This document shows positions 9,777-21,389 of a DNA stretch of 64,000 bases, piece after piece. Positions within the stretch are counted from its first letter, which is position 1; the number at the start of each line of letters is the position of its first letter. Origin of the DNA: an uncultured Bacteroides sp. (lineage in GTDB: Bacteria; Bacteroidota; Bacteroidia; Bacteroidales; Bacteroidaceae); NCBI GenBank assembly GCA_945965395.1, contig CAMFND010000018.1:1-64000 (forward strand). Direction: 5' to 3'. The translations under genes and the position numbers were made by a program. The notes below the pieces were generated by a model. The model did not search any database. It was not told where the DNA came from and saw only the letters and a list, made by a program, of their open reading frames with translations.

Positions 9777-10136
9777 ATGAACGAAACGACAACTTTAATA
9801 GAAAAAATCATTGAAGGAATTCAAGAGAAAAAAGGCAAACAAATCGTAGTAGCTGATTTAAACGAAATAGAAGATACCATCTGTAAATATTTTATCATTT
9901 GCCAGGGAAATTCTCCCAGTCAGGTATTGGCAATTGTGGACTCCATCAAAGAACATGTAAGAAAAGAGACTGGCACTAAAGCGTATGCTATAGACGGCCA
10001 AAGAAATGCACAATGGGTAGCTATGGATTATAGTGACGTTATTGTACATATATTTTTGCCGGAAGTACGACATTTTTATAATCTGGAACACTTATGGGCA
10101 GATGCCAAACTGACCGACATCCCAGATTTGGACTAA
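9777..10136 (+). CDS. rsfS: Ribosome silencing factor RsfS
   Basis: DUF143/RsfS family features (IVVADLNEIEDTICKYFIICQGNSPSQVLAIVDSI; DYSDVIVHIFLPEVRHFYNLEHLWADA). Start at the internal Met. Confidence 0.92.
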   Translation: MNETTTLIEKIIEGIQEKKGKQIVVADLNEIEDTICKYFIICQGNSPSQVLAIVDSIKEHVRKETGTKAYAIDGQRNAQWVAMDYSDVIVHIFLPEVRHFYNLEHLWADAKLTDIPDLD

Positions 10137-10158
10137 TATATAATAAGGAAAGAGAAAT

Positions 10159-12192
10159 ATGAGTAACAACAACAATAAACCTAAAATCAATGTGCCACGC
10201 TTTAATTTAACGTGGCTTTATGTTATCATTGCCTTGATTTTTGCCTTCCTCTATTTTTCCGGAGATGAAGGAAGTGCCACCAAAGAGGTGAACTATACCG
10301 AATTTCAGGAAATGGTTACCAAAGGATATGCAGATAAAATCGTGGCATACGACAACAATACGGTGGAAATGTATATCAAGCCAGATCACATTGTAGATGT
10401 ATTCAAAAAAGATGCCAACAAAGTCGGAAGAAGCCCTTCTATCAATGTACAAATTGGCTCCATGGAAGCTTTGGATAAGTTTCTGGATGAGCAGACGAAA
10501 GAAGGAAACTTTACCGGCTCTATCAAATACGAAAAGAAAAGTGACTATTTTAGCATAATCCTGTGGAATGTTTTGCCGTTTGTTTTCCTTATTGGTATCT
10601 GGATGTTTGCCATGCGCCGCATGGGTGGCGGCGGAGGCGCCGGAGGAGGCTCAAACGTATTTAATGTGGGAAGAAGCAAAGCACAGCTTTTTGAAAAAGG
10701 AACTAACCGCATTACGTTTAAGGATGTAGCCGGACAAGCTGCTGCCAAACAGGAAGTACAGGAAATTGTAGATTTCTTGAAACAGCCGCAAAAATATACG
10801 GAACTGGGTGGAAAAATTCCTAAAGGTGCTTTACTAGTAGGCCCTCCGGGAACTGGTAAAACATTGTTAGCCAAAGCTGTAGCAGGTGAAGCCGATGTAC
10901 CTTTCTTCTCTATTTCGGGTTCGGACTTTGTAGAAATGTTTGTCGGTGTCGGTGCTTCTCGCGTACGTGATTTGTTCCGTCAGGCAAAAGAAAAATCGCC
11001 TTGTATCATCTTTATTGATGAAATTGATGCCGTAGGCCGTGCCCGTGGCAAAAACCCAAGCATGGGAGGAAATGACGAACGTGAAAATACATTGAACCAG
11101 CTTCTGACAGAGATGGACGGATTTGGTTCAAACAGTGGAGTCATTATCTTAGCGGCAACTAACCGTGTAGATATTTTGGACAAAGCCTTACTGCGTGCAG
11201 GACGCTTTGATCGACAAATATATGTAGACCTTCCTGACCTGAATGAACGAAAGGAAGTGTTTGGTGTTCATCTTACCCCCCTGAAGCTAGACAATAGTGT
11301 AGACGTAGATTTATTAGCACGACAAACTCCTGGTTTCAGCGGTGCGGATATTGCCAATGTATGTAATGAAGCTGCTCTTATTGCAGCACGTCATCAAAAG
11401 AAGAGTGTAGATAAAGATGATTTCTTAGCTGCAATTGACCGTATTGTAGGTGGTCTGGAAAAGAAAACAAAAGTCATGACTGCCGCCGAAAAACGTGCTA
11501 TTGCACTTCACGAAGCAGGTCACGCCACCATCTCATGGTTCTTGGAACATGCCAACCCGCTGATTAAAGTAACCATTGTTCCAAGAGGACGTGCGTTAGG
11601 AGCAGCATGGTATCTGCCAGAAGAACGACAGATCACTACTAAGGAACAAATGCTGGATGAAATGTGTGCCACATTAGGTGGACGTGCTGCTGAAGAAATT
11701 TTCATCGGACACATCTCCACCGGAGCAATGAATGACTTGGAAAGAGTCACCAAACAGGCTTACGGCATGATTGCATACGCTGGTATGAGTGACAAGCTTC
11801 CTAATCTCTGCTATTATAATAGCAATGAAGATTACAGCTTTACGAAACCATACAGTGAACATACAGCCGAGCTTATAGACCAGGAAGTACAGCACATGAT
11901 TAATGAGCAGTACATGCGCGCAAAGGCCTTGCTGCAAGAACATAGTGAAGGCCACAACCAACTGGCACAGCTGTTAATTGACCGAGAAGTAATCTTTGCT
12001 GAAGATGTTGAAAAGATTTTCGGTAAACGTCCATGGACTTCCCGTTCGGAAGAAATTATGGCAGCCAATGAGCAGCTACCGGAAACCAAACAGCTGGAAA
12101 ACAAGCAGAAAAATACGGATAATGAAAATAATTCTTCCTCTGAAAATAACATACCTTCACAGGAAGAAAACCAGGAAAAAGGAGAAGCATAA
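10159..12192 (+). CDS. ftsH: ATP-dependent zinc metalloprotease FtsH
   Basis: GPPGTGKT Walker A, second-region-of-homology motif, HEAGH zinc motif. Confidence 0.98.
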   Translation: MSNNNNKPKINVPRFNLTWLYVIIALIFAFLYFSGDEGSATKEVNYTEFQEMVTKGYADKIVAYDNNTVEMYIKPDHIVDVFKKDANKVGRSPSINVQIGSMEALDKFLDEQTKEGNFTGSIKYEKKSDYFSIILWNVLPFVFLIGIWMFAMRRMGGGGGAGGGSNVFNVGRSKAQLFEKGTNRITFKDVAGQAAAKQEVQEIVDFLKQPQKYTELGGKIPKGALLVGPPGTGKTLLAKAVAGEADVPFFSISGSDFVEMFVGVGASRVRDLFRQAKEKSPCIIFIDEIDAVGRARGKNPSMGGNDERENTLNQLLTEMDGFGSNSGVIILAATNRVDILDKALLRAGRFDRQIYVDLPDLNERKEVFGVHLTPLKLDNSVDVDLLARQTPGFSGADIANVCNEAALIAARHQKKSVDKDDFLAAIDRIVGGLEKKTKVMTAAEKRAIALHEAGHATISWFLEHANPLIKVTIVPRGRALGAAWYLPEERQITTKEQMLDEMCATLGGRAAEEIFIGHISTGAMNDLERVTKQAYGMIAYAGMSDKLPNLCYYNSNEDYSFTKPYSEHTAELIDQEVQHMINEQYMRAKALLQEHSEGHNQLAQLLIDREVIFAEDVEKIFGKRPWTSRSEEIMAANEQLPETKQLENKQKNTDNENNSSSENNIPSQEENQEKGEA

Positions 12193-12212
12193 CCGAATAA
12201 AAACCAACTAAC

Positions 12213-13070
12213 GTGAAAAATAACTTTATTCAACGAGCAATTACGGGAATAATCTTCGTAGGAGTACTCATTGGTTGTATTCTTGGAGGCCCTATCTCTT
12301 TTAGTCTATTGTTTGCTCTGATTACAGCCTTGACCATTCATGAATTCGGGGTTATCATCAGCAAACAGCCGGATGTAGAGATAAACAAACCTATATGTAT
12401 GTTGGCCGGCGTATTTCTGTTCTTTGGTTTTGCCTATTTAGGAGTCATGCCAGGGCAAACAGAAATCCTGATTCCTTATTTATTTCTTATCATATACTTA
12501 CTTGTCAGCGAGTTATATTTAAAGAAAAAAAATCCGCTGAACAATTGGGCCTATGCCATGATGAGCCAAATCTACATCGCACTTTCGTTTGCTATGTTAA
12601 ACGTACTGGCCTATCATTCTATTGGAAATGAAGGAGAATTGTCAAATTACCAGGTACAGTACAACCCAATACTGCCGTTGTCAATATTTATTTTCACATG
12701 GATTAATGATACGGGAGCCTACTGCACCGGTATACTATTCGGAAAACATCGCTTGTTTGAACGAATTTCTCCTAAAAAATCATGGGAAGGTTCCATTGGT
12801 GGAGGAGTTTTCAGTATTATAGCTGCCATTGTGATGGCACATTACTTCCCATTCATGTCGATTAGTATCTGGATAGGATTGGCTTTGACCGTGGTAATAT
12901 TCGGAACATTAGGCGATTTAACAGAATCTCTGCTTAAACGTACTATTGGCATAAAAGATTCGGGCAACATATTACCTGGCCATGGAGGTATGTTAGACCG
13001 CTTTGACAGCACCCTGATGGCCGTTCCAGCAGCGGTTGTTTATCTGTATATCATTTCTTTTATTAAATAA
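12213..13070 (+). CDS. cdsA: Phosphatidate cytidylyltransferase
   Basis: GTG start; C-terminal signature SPKKSWEGSIGG...GDLTESLLKRTIGIKDSGNILPGHGGMLDRFDS. Confidence 0.96.
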   Translation: MKNNFIQRAITGIIFVGVLIGCILGGPISFSLLFALITALTIHEFGVIISKQPDVEINKPICMLAGVFLFFGFAYLGVMPGQTEILIPYLFLIIYLLVSELYLKKKNPLNNWAYAMMSQIYIALSFAMLNVLAYHSIGNEGELSNYQVQYNPILPLSIFIFTWINDTGAYCTGILFGKHRLFERISPKKSWEGSIGGGVFSIIAAIVMAHYFPFMSISIWIGLALTVVIFGTLGDLTESLLKRTIGIKDSGNILPGHGGMLDRFDSTLMAVPAAVVYLYIISFIK

Positions 13071-13089
13071 TATAAGCAGAAAATTTATA

Positions 13090-13130
13090 ACAGGTCCTTC
13101 AGTCTTACTGCAAGGACCTGTTGTATTTTT
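13090..13130. terminator. Bidirectional terminator, cdsA/lpxB
   Basis: ACAGGTCCTT...AAGGACCTGT hairpin followed by TGTATTTTT. It overlaps the last codons of lpxB. Confidence 0.7.
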
Positions 13131-14256
13131 GAGATAAAAGTTCAACGATTTTTCCGGCTGCCCGTTCAGAAGCTCCTTCCTGTCCAAGAATTTTAATCAA
13201 TGCATCATAATCCTGCAACATTTGTTCACGGGGCATTTGCCCGGGGAGGATTACTTCTAATTGCTGTTTCACATTTTCTACAGTCATGCCATCAGCAACC
13301 AGTTCAGCCACCACTTCACGACCTGCAATCAGGTTGACCAAAGAAATATATTTTACTTTTAAAATATGCCGACGTAAGAATGAAACCAGCTTTCCAGCAG
13401 CTGTATAATAACACACCACTTGGGGCACCCGGAACAAGGCGGTTTCGAGTGTAGCCGTACCACTGGTAACCAAAGCAGCTGTAGCATGACTCAGCAAGCT
13501 ATATGTCTGCCCAAATATAATTTTGGTATCAGCCCCCGTATAAGCCTGATAAAATTCAGGTGCTATTCCAGGAGCACCCGCAATAACAAACTGATATTCT
13601 GTGTAATTACAGGATGCTTGTATCATCCGCTGCAAATTATCCTTAATTTCCTGCTTACGACTACCTGCCAACAACGCAATAATCGGCTTTTTATCTAACC
13701 CGTTACGAAGGGTAAATTCCTCAAAACTCTCGGTATATCCCTGCTTAAAACAATGTATAGCATCCACACACGGATTTCCGACATAATGAATAGGATAATT
13801 ATGCTTCTTGAAAAAATCCACTTCAAAAGGAAGTATAGAAAACAATTCATCCACATCTCGTTTAATATTCTTGATGCGGTATTCCTTCCAAGCCCAGATT
13901 TTAGGAGAGATATAATAAAAGATAGGAATATTCGTATGCGCTTTTATATATTCAGCTATTTTCAGGTTAAACCCCGGATAATCCACCAAAATCAAGACAT
14001 CGGGATTCCACTGAACAATATCTTTCTTGCAAAAATCCATATTACGAAAGATTGTCCGCAAATGAAGCAACACCGGGATAAATCCCATGTATGCCATATC
14101 CTTATAATGCTTGACCTGTGAACCTCCTGCAGCCGCCATCAAATCGCCTCCGAAAAAACGAAACTCAGCTTTAGGATCTTTCGTTTGCAGTGCCTTTATT
14201 AAATTAGATGCATGCAAATCACCCGAGGCTTCACCTACAATTAAATAATATTTCAT
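13105..14256 (-). CDS. lpxB: Lipid-A-disaccharide synthase
   Basis: MKYYLIVGEASGDLHASNLIKAL, DYPGFNLKIAEYIK, VTSGTATLETAL motifs. Start at the internal Met; overlaps the surE stop by 4 nt. Confidence 0.95.
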   Translation of the reverse strand: MKYYLIVGEASGDLHASNLIKALQTKDPKAEFRFFGGDLMAAAGGSQVKHYKDMAYMGFIPVLLHLRTIFRNMDFCKKDIVQWNPDVLILVDYPGFNLKIAEYIKAHTNIPIFYYISPKIWAWKEYRIKNIKRDVDELFSILPFEVDFFKKHNYPIHYVGNPCVDAIHCFKQGYTESFEEFTLRNGLDKKPIIALLAGSRKQEIKDNLQRMIQASCNYTEYQFVIAGAPGIAPEFYQAYTGADTKIIFGQTYSLLSHATAALVTSGTATLETALFRVPQVVCYYTAAGKLVSFLRRHILKVKYISLVNLIAGREVVAELVADGMTVENVKQQLEVILPGQMPREQMLQDYDALIKILGQEGASERAAGKIVELLSQKYNRSLQ

Positions 14257-15041
14257 AGCTGCCAGTTCCAGTGATTTAGTTGTTCCATCAAAGTATAAGC
14301 CGTCACGTCTATCTGAGTAGGAGTAATGGCTACGTATCCATGATCTAATGCCCAATGGTCGGTATCTTGTGCCTCGGGTTCATCGTTCCGGTAAGAGCCT
14401 GTAAGCCAATAATAATTCCCGCCTCTGGGATGAACAGACTTTACAAACTCATTTGTCCAGACTCCGTCTGTTTGCCGACAAATACGCACTCCTTTCAAAT
14501 CCTTTACATCAGGGAAATTTACATTCAAACAGGTTCCTACAGGCAATCCATGCTGCAAGACCTCTTCTACGATACGTTGTATATAAGGGAAAGTGGGCGT
14601 AAAATCAGCATCTTCCGCATGATTACAAAGAGAAAAACCGACTGAAGGTATCTTCTTCAGACATCCCTCTATAACAACTCCCATTGTACCTGAATAGTGC
14701 ACATTGACAGAAGAGTTATCTCCGTGATTAATTCCTCCTATCACCATATCAGGTGTACGGGGTACCAAGTCGTGCAAAGCCAGTTTCACACAGTCCACAG
14801 GAGTACCCGTACAACTGTACAATGAAAACCCCGGTGCCGACTCTATCTTTTTACAACGAAGCGGATGCTCTGAAGTAATGGAACCGGAAGCTCCTGAACG
14901 TGGTCCAGAAGGTGCTACTACCATCAAATCAGCCATTGGCCTTAATACTTTTATTAGTTCCTGAATGCCTTTTACCGCAAATCCATCATCATTCGACAAC
15001 AACAGAAATGGTTTCTCTTTCATCATATCTTTATTATCCAA
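14253..15041 (-). CDS. surE: 5'/3'-nucleotidase SurE
   Basis: LLSNDDGFAVKGIQEL, APSGPRSGASGSIT, GTPVDCVKLAL, GINHGDNSSVNVHYSGTMG. Confidence 0.96.
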   Translation of the reverse strand: MDNKDMMKEKPFLLLSNDDGFAVKGIQELIKVLRPMADLMVVAPSGPRSGASGSITSEHPLRCKKIESAPGFSLYSCTGTPVDCVKLALHDLVPRTPDMVIGGINHGDNSSVNVHYSGTMGVVIEGCLKKIPSVGFSLCNHAEDADFTPTFPYIQRIVEEVLQHGLPVGTCLNVNFPDVKDLKGVRICRQTDGVWTNEFVKSVHPRGGNYYWLTGSYRNDEPEAQDTDHWALDHGYVAITPTQIDVTAYTLMEQLNHWNWQL

Positions 15042-15113
15042 ACTTTTATGAGTGTAAAGTTACAACAAATCTTAATCTTACCAAACCACATCATGCAATT
15101 AGCTAAAAATATA

Positions 15114-15122
15114 TATCTTTGC
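15114..15122 (+). promoter_or_regulatory. -7 box (TATCTTTGC) upstream of parA
   Basis: TAnnTTTG match in the surE/parA divergent intergenic region. Confidence 0.45.
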
Positions 15123-15240
15123 CCGCGTGAAGTTATTAACAGATGAGGTGAGTTTTCAACACTTTCCCAAAAGTCATGGAATTTTAATTGAAACTATCGT
15201 CATTTATTAGTTACTTCGCAATCAGAATAAACTGATTAAT

Positions 15241-16008
15241 ATGGGAAAAATTATTGCTTTAGCCAACCAAAAAGGAGGTGTAGGCAAAACTACTACCACT
15301 ATAAATTTGGCTGCATCTTTAGCTACTCTCGAGAAGAAAGTACTAGTGATTGACGCTGACCCTCAGGCAAATGCCTCATCCGGCCTTGGTGTAGATTTGA
15401 AAGACATCGACTGTTCAATCTATGAATGTCTGATCAACCAGGCTGACATACGGGAAGCGATTTATACAACCGATATTGACGGATTAGACATCATACCTTC
15501 TCACATTGACCTGGTGGGTGCTGAAATCGAAATGCTGAATTTGGAGAACCGCGAGAAAATCATGCGACGTGCGTTAGAGCCGATGAAAAGCGAATACGAT
15601 TACATTTTGATAGACTGTTCTCCATCTTTAGGTTTAATTACCATCAATGCCTTAACAGCTGCCGACTCTGTAATTATTCCTGTACAATGTGAGTATTTTG
15701 CGCTGGAAGGTATCAGCAAGCTTTTAAACACGATTAAGATTATCAAGACAAAACTAAATCCTTCATTGGAAATCGAAGGATTCCTGCTAACAATGTTCGA
15801 CTCACGCTTGCGTCTGGCCAACCAGATATACGACGAAGTGAAAAGACATTTTCAGGAACTGGTTTTCAAAACCATTATTCAACGTAATGTCAAACTAAGT
15901 GAAGCACCCAGCCACGGTATTCCTGCCATTCTTTATGATGCAGAATCAACCGGAGCTAAAAACCATTTGGCTTTAGCCAATGAAATTATAACAAGAAATA
16001 GCAAATAA
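15241..16008 (+). CDS. parA: Chromosome partitioning ATPase ParA/Soj
   Basis: Deviant Walker A ANQKGGVGKTTTTINLA; directly upstream of parB. Confidence 0.95.
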   Translation: MGKIIALANQKGGVGKTTTTINLAASLATLEKKVLVIDADPQANASSGLGVDLKDIDCSIYECLINQADIREAIYTTDIDGLDIIPSHIDLVGAEIEMLNLENREKIMRRALEPMKSEYDYILIDCSPSLGLITINALTAADSVIIPVQCEYFALEGISKLLNTIKIIKTKLNPSLEIEGFLLTMFDSRLRLANQIYDEVKRHFQELVFKTIIQRNVKLSEAPSHGIPAILYDAESTGAKNHLALANEIITRNSK

Positions 16009-16012
16009 GTAT

Positions 16013-16909
16013 ATGGCAGTACAAAAAAAATTTGCATTAGGACGAGGACTTGATGCCCTGATATCCAACGAAGAAGTGAAAACTTCCGGATCATCATCCA
16101 TCAACGAAATAGAAGTGGACAAAATATCCGTAAACCCTAATCAGCCTCGTCGTGAATTTGACCCTATCGCCCTGCAAGAACTGGCTGATTCCATTGCGGA
16201 AATAGGTATCATCCAGCCTATCACCTTACGTAGACTAAACGAAGATTCATATCAAATTATCGCTGGTGAAAGACGATATAGGGCATCCATACTTGCCGGT
16301 CTAAAAACAATTCCAGCATACATTCGTACTGCAGATGACGAGAATGTGATGGAAATGGCCTTGATTGAAAATATTCAACGCGAAGACCTAAACTCCCTGG
16401 AAATCGCACTGGCCTACCAGCATTTAATCGAACAATATGAACTGACACAAGAACGCCTGAGCGAACGCATTGGCAAAAAACGAACAACCATAGCAAACTA
16501 TTTACGTCTGCTAAAATTGCCGGCCTCCATACAGGTAGCCTTGAAGAATAAGGAAATAGATATGGGACATGCGCGTGCGCTATTAACCCTGGAAGACCCT
16601 AAAACTCAGATACGTATCTTTAATGAGACAGTCGCTCAAGGGTATTCCGTGCGTAAAGTGGAAGAAATTGTAAAAGCACTGGCTAACGGTGAAAGCATAA
16701 AAAGCGGAGGAAAAACAATCTCTGCAAAAGGCACACAATTATCTGAAGAATACTCTATACTCCAAAATCACCTGTGCAATTTCTTTGGAACGAAAGTACA
16801 GCTTTCCTGTACCAATAAAGGGAAAGGAAAGATCAGCATTCCTTTCAACAGCGATGCAGACCTGGAAAGAATTATGGAGATTCTGGATTCTTTGAAAAAA
16901 ACGGAATAA
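16013..16909 (+). CDS. parB: ParB/RepB/Spo0J family partition protein
   Basis: QIIAGERRYRASILAGL, ALIENIQREDLNSLEIA, helix-turn-helix region RIGKKRTTIANYLRLLKLP. Confidence 0.95.
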   Translation: MAVQKKFALGRGLDALISNEEVKTSGSSSINEIEVDKISVNPNQPRREFDPIALQELADSIAEIGIIQPITLRRLNEDSYQIIAGERRYRASILAGLKTIPAYIRTADDENVMEMALIENIQREDLNSLEIALAYQHLIEQYELTQERLSERIGKKRTTIANYLRLLKLPASIQVALKNKEIDMGHARALLTLEDPKTQIRIFNETVAQGYSVRKVEEIVKALANGESIKSGGKTISAKGTQLSEEYSILQNHLCNFFGTKVQLSCTNKGKGKISIPFNSDADLERIMEILDSLKKTE

Positions 16910-16920
16910 ACAAAAATAAT

Positions 16921-17703
16921 TTGAGAGCACATACTTTTACATATATTCTGTCGCTTATCTTGCTATTCTGTATCTCCTGGGGGAATATGGAAGTAAATGC
17001 ACAGCGAGCCCAAAAACGCAGGGAGGGTATACTGACAACTGATTCTATTCGTTCACAGAATCGGGCAGACAGCCTGGCTTTGGCCGATACGACCAACCTG
17101 CAGCGACAACTCGCATTGGAGGCACTGGAAGCCCCAGTAGACACTGCAGTTTTGGCAAGAGAAAACGACTCCATTCAAAAAACTCTGCCTCCTGCTCAGG
17201 AGAAAAAACGCTGGATACCTAATTCTAACCGCACTGTATGGTTAGGACTCGTTATCCCCGGGGCCGGACAGATTTACAATCGGAAGTACTGGAAACTGCC
17301 TATCATTTATGGAGGTTTCGTAGGGTGTGCATACGCCTTGACCTGGAATGGGCAGATGTATAAGGATTATTCTCAGGCCTATCAAGACATTATGAGTAAT
17401 AATCCCAATAGCAACAGCTATATGGACTTTCTTCCTCCTGGAACAAATGTCAATGATCGCTTGGAGTATTGGCAGGAAATCTTCCGAAAACGAAAAGATC
17501 TTTATCGACGTCAACGCGATTTAAGTATATTTGCATTCATTGGTGTATATCTGCTATCAGTGATTGATGCCTATGTAGATGCCGAGCTGTCTGATTTTGA
17601 TATTAGCAAAGACCTCAGCATGAAATGGGAACCTACCGTGTTCAACGATGCATTCCGCAACCGTCCGCAAGGAGTTGGTTTGCAATGCTGTATTAAATTT
17701 TAA
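16921..17703 (+). CDS. DUF5683-type membrane protein
   Basis: TVWLGLVIPGAGQIYNRKYWKLPIIYGGF motif; conserved position after parB in Bacteroidales. Confidence 0.75.
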   Translation: MRAHTFTYILSLILLFCISWGNMEVNAQRAQKRREGILTTDSIRSQNRADSLALADTTNLQRQLALEALEAPVDTAVLARENDSIQKTLPPAQEKKRWIPNSNRTVWLGLVIPGAGQIYNRKYWKLPIIYGGFVGCAYALTWNGQMYKDYSQAYQDIMSNNPNSNSYMDFLPPGTNVNDRLEYWQEIFRKRKDLYRRQRDLSIFAFIGVYLLSVIDAYVDAELSDFDISKDLSMKWEPTVFNDAFRNRPQGVGLQCCIKF

Positions 17704-17706
17704 AAG

Positions 17707-18969
17707 ATGAAAAGAATAATTTTTAGTTTACTTACTGCTGCAATCTGTAACACTTCTTCTCTTTTTGCCCAACAGACAGAAAAAACGATTACTATACAAA
17801 CCAATGGGCAGGAAGCTGTAATAGATTTACCGGAAGGAATGATTACCACTACAGATAGTCTGTACTTGGACTGGATTTCCAAGCATTACATCAATCCTGC
17901 AGAAAACTGTACGATGACTACTCAAAATCCGGAAGTCAGTGATTCTATCTACATGGACCGCTTGCAGCGTATTCCAGCTATTATAGAAATGCCTTATAAT
18001 GACATCATACGGAAGTTTATAGACATGTACTCTACCCGTCTCCGTCAAAAGGTATCATTTATGCTGAGCGCAAATAATCTATACATGCCTATTTTTGAAG
18101 AGGCACTGGATTTATACGATCTTCCGTTAGAATTAAAATACCTTCCTGTCATTGAATCGGCATTAAACCCGGCAGCTACTTCGTCACAGGGAGCAGTAGG
18201 ATTATGGCAGTTTATGCTTCGCACAGGACAAGTATATGGGCTTAAGGTCAACTCACTTGTGGACGAACGCAGAGATCCGGTCAAATCTACTCGCGCTGCA
18301 GCACGTTACCTGAAAGATTTATATGATATATATCAGGACTGGAATCTCGTTCTGGCCGCCTATAACTGTGGACCTGGTACTATCAACAAGGCTATCCGCC
18401 GGGCTGGAGGCGAAAAGGATTTCTGGAAAATCTACAACTTCTTACCTAAAGAGACACGAGGCTACGTACCTGCTTTCGTAGCTGCCAATTACATCATGAC
18501 TTATTATTGTGAACACTATATCAGTCCTATGGAAATGAACATGCCGGAGAGTACCGATACTGTTCATATCAACCGTTCACTGAACCTAAACCAGGTGGCA
18601 GAAGTATGCAAAGTAGACATAGACCAGCTTCGCGCACTTAACCCAGAATTTAAAAAAGATATTATCCCCGGAAACGAAAAACCGTATGCATTACGGTTAC
18701 CCACTCAGATAATGAGTTACTTTATCGACCATGAAGATAGTATCTATAATTATAAACCAGAAGTTTTTCAAACTCGTCGAAGCACAGTAGCTGTCAGCAA
18801 TACCACTAAAGGAAAAAATAGTGAAAAAGCTGTATATCACCGCATCCGTAACGGAGAGACATTAGGAAGCATTGCCGCCAAGTATGGAGTTAGCGTAAAC
18901 CAATTACGGAGACTGAACGGAATCAAGGGAAGTAACATCCGGGCTGGCAAATCTCTACGCATCCGGTAA
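17707..18969 (+). CDS. Lytic transglycosylase with C-terminal LysM (MltD-like)
   Basis: SLT motif (LPLELKYLPVIESALNPAATSSQGAVGLWQFM) and LysM (YHRIRNGETLGSIAAKYGVSVNQLRRLNG). Confidence 0.93.
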   Translation: MKRIIFSLLTAAICNTSSLFAQQTEKTITIQTNGQEAVIDLPEGMITTTDSLYLDWISKHYINPAENCTMTTQNPEVSDSIYMDRLQRIPAIIEMPYNDIIRKFIDMYSTRLRQKVSFMLSANNLYMPIFEEALDLYDLPLELKYLPVIESALNPAATSSQGAVGLWQFMLRTGQVYGLKVNSLVDERRDPVKSTRAAARYLKDLYDIYQDWNLVLAAYNCGPGTINKAIRRAGGEKDFWKIYNFLPKETRGYVPAFVAANYIMTYYCEHYISPMEMNMPESTDTVHINRSLNLNQVAEVCKVDIDQLRALNPEFKKDIIPGNEKPYALRLPTQIMSYFIDHEDSIYNYKPEVFQTRRSTVAVSNTTKGKNSEKAVYHRIRNGETLGSIAAKYGVSVNQLRRLNGIKGSNIRAGKSLRIR

Positions 18970-19047
18970 GAAAACCCCTTATTTGCTTGTTTGATTCGTA
19001 TTTTTCTCTATTTTTGCATTATTGATTCAAAGAAAAGGGAGAGAATT

Positions 19048-21327
19048 ATGACCGAGGAGAAACTTACGCAGGAACAGACAGATGAAAAACTGATTGATGA
19101 AGCATTTCAGGAACTATTGGACCAATACCTGAAAAGTAAACATCGGAAAAAAGTCGAGATAATTACAAAAGCATTTAATTTCGCCCGACAGGCACACAAA
19201 GGAGTGCGCCGACGTTCGGGCGAGCCTTATATTCTACATCCTATCGCTGTAGCACGCATCGCCTGCGTAGAAATCGGCTTAGGCTCCACCTCTATTTGTT
19301 CTGCTCTACTCCACGATGTAGTAGAAGATACAGACTATACCGTAGAGGATATTGAAAACTTGTTTGGATCTAAGATTGCTCAAATCGTAGATGGCTTAAC
19401 CAAAATTTCAGGAGGAATCTTCGGAGACAGAGCTTCTGCACAAGCCGAAAACTTTAAGAAGTTGCTTCTCACAATGAATGATGACATCCGTGTCATTCTT
19501 ATAAAAATTGCCGACCGATTGCATAATATGCGCACCTTAGGCTCTATGCTCCCAAGCAAGCAATATAAAATTGCCGGGGAAACACTCTATATCTACGCTC
19601 CTCTTGCCAACCGACTGGGGCTGAATCGTATCAAGACAGAATTGGAAGATTTAAGTTTTAAATACGAACATCCGGAAGCTTACCAGCAAATCGAAGAAAA
19701 GCTAAAAGCTACTCAAACTGAAAGAGCCAACTTATTTGAAGAATTTACAACTCCCATTCGCGAACAATTAGATAAAATGGGACTTCCTTATCGTATTCTG
19801 GCACGTATCAAGTCTCCCTACTCCATCTGGAACAAGATGCAAAACAAACATATCACGTTTGAAGAAATCTATGACATACTTGCCGTACGCATCATTTTCA
19901 CTCCAAAGAATGAAGAGGAAGAACTGAATGACTGCTTCAATATTTATGTAGCTATCTCCCGGATATACAAGCCTCATCCTGACCGTTTGCGCGATTGGGT
20001 CAGCCATCCAAAAGCCAATGGCTATCAGGCTCTTCATGTCACATTAATGAGCAACAAAGGACAGTGGATTGAGGTTCAAATCAGAAGTGAACGAATGAAT
20101 GATGTAGCAGAACAAGGTTTCGCTGCACATTGGAAATACAAAGAAGGAGGAGGAAGTGAAGACGAAGGTGAGCTTAGCAAATGGCTGAAAACCATCAAAG
20201 AGATTTTGGATGATCCACAGCCCGATGCCCTTGACTTTCTGGACACAATCAAACTTAATCTTTTCGCATCTGAGATATTTGTATTCACTCCTAAGGGTGA
20301 AATTAAAACAATGCCTCAGAATGCAACCGCACTCGATTTTGCTTTCTCCATTCATACATTTTTAGGAAGTCATTGTATTGGAGCTAAAGTAAACCATAAA
20401 CTGGTCCCCCTGAGCCATAAGCTGCAAAGTGGAGATCAGGTAGAAATTCTGACTTCAAAATCACAGAAAGTACAACCATCGTGGATTAATTTTGCAACAA
20501 CAGCAAAAGCCAAGGCTAAAATATTATCCATTCTCAAAAGGGAACGAAAAGAAATCCAGCAGACCGGAGAAGACATGCTGCATGAATTCTTTAAGAAAGA
20601 AGATATTGAAGTTACTGAAACGAATATCCAGAAGCTTTGTACCCTTCATAAACTAAAAACTCCCGAAGACTTGATGTACCAGATTGGACAAAAAGTTTTC
20701 ATCTTAGGAGATTTGGAAAAGAATGAGTTAAAAGAAAAATCCACTCCCACAAATTGGAAAAAATACATTGCATTTGCATTTGGAGGAGGAAGCAAACCCA
20801 AGTCTCAGGATAATACATCTTCCAAAGAAAAACCGGCTTTGAACATCGACAAGAGGAAAATTGTCAAGCTTACGCCTGAAGAAATTCAGAAGCACTACAT
20901 CATTGCAGACTGCTGTAAACCAATTCCCGGAGATGATGTCTTAGGATATATTGACGACAACAATCGAATTATTATCCATAAGCGCCAATGCCCGATAGCC
21001 ACACAATTGAAAACCAGCTTTGGTAACAGATTATTGGCCGTACAATGGGAAATAGGCAAAGCACTTAACTTCCCGGTAAATGTATACATGAAAGGAATCG
21101 ATGGAATTGGAGTGCTTAACCAAGTAACAGGCATTATATCCCAACAGTTGAACGTAAATATTCACAAATTGAATATCGAGTCCAATGATGGCATTTTTGA
21201 AGGCCGAATTCAATTGTTTGTACACGATGTAGATGATGTAAATACCATCTGCGAGAATCTTAAGAAATTAGACCACATCAAGAAAGTCACCCGAATAGAA
21301 AACTTCGATGACACCATTACCGATTAA
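19048..21327 (+). CDS. RelA/SpoT family (p)ppGpp synthetase/hydrolase
   Basis: HD domain (SALLHDVVEDTDYT), synthetase domain, TGS and ACT domains. Start placed at MTEEKLTQ. Confidence 0.96.
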   Translation: MTEEKLTQEQTDEKLIDEAFQELLDQYLKSKHRKKVEIITKAFNFARQAHKGVRRRSGEPYILHPIAVARIACVEIGLGSTSICSALLHDVVEDTDYTVEDIENLFGSKIAQIVDGLTKISGGIFGDRASAQAENFKKLLLTMNDDIRVILIKIADRLHNMRTLGSMLPSKQYKIAGETLYIYAPLANRLGLNRIKTELEDLSFKYEHPEAYQQIEEKLKATQTERANLFEEFTTPIREQLDKMGLPYRILARIKSPYSIWNKMQNKHITFEEIYDILAVRIIFTPKNEEEELNDCFNIYVAISRIYKPHPDRLRDWVSHPKANGYQALHVTLMSNKGQWIEVQIRSERMNDVAEQGFAAHWKYKEGGGSEDEGELSKWLKTIKEILDDPQPDALDFLDTIKLNLFASEIFVFTPKGEIKTMPQNATALDFAFSIHTFLGSHCIGAKVNHKLVPLSHKLQSGDQVEILTSKSQKVQPSWINFATTAKAKAKILSILKRERKEIQQTGEDMLHEFFKKEDIEVTETNIQKLCTLHKLKTPEDLMYQIGQKVFILGDLEKNELKEKSTPTNWKKYIAFAFGGGSKPKSQDNTSSKEKPALNIDKRKIVKLTPEEIQKHYIIADCCKPIPGDDVLGYIDDNNRIIIHKRQCPIATQLKTSFGNRLLAVQWEIGKALNFPVNVYMKGIDGIGVLNQVTGIISQQLNVNIHKLNIESNDGIFEGRIQLFVHDVDDVNTICENLKKLDHIKKVTRIENFDDTITD

Positions 21328-21389
21328 AAACTTACTGCTGTCGCATTCTCGTTATAACCAATCCGATAAAAAATCTTACTCAAATTCAG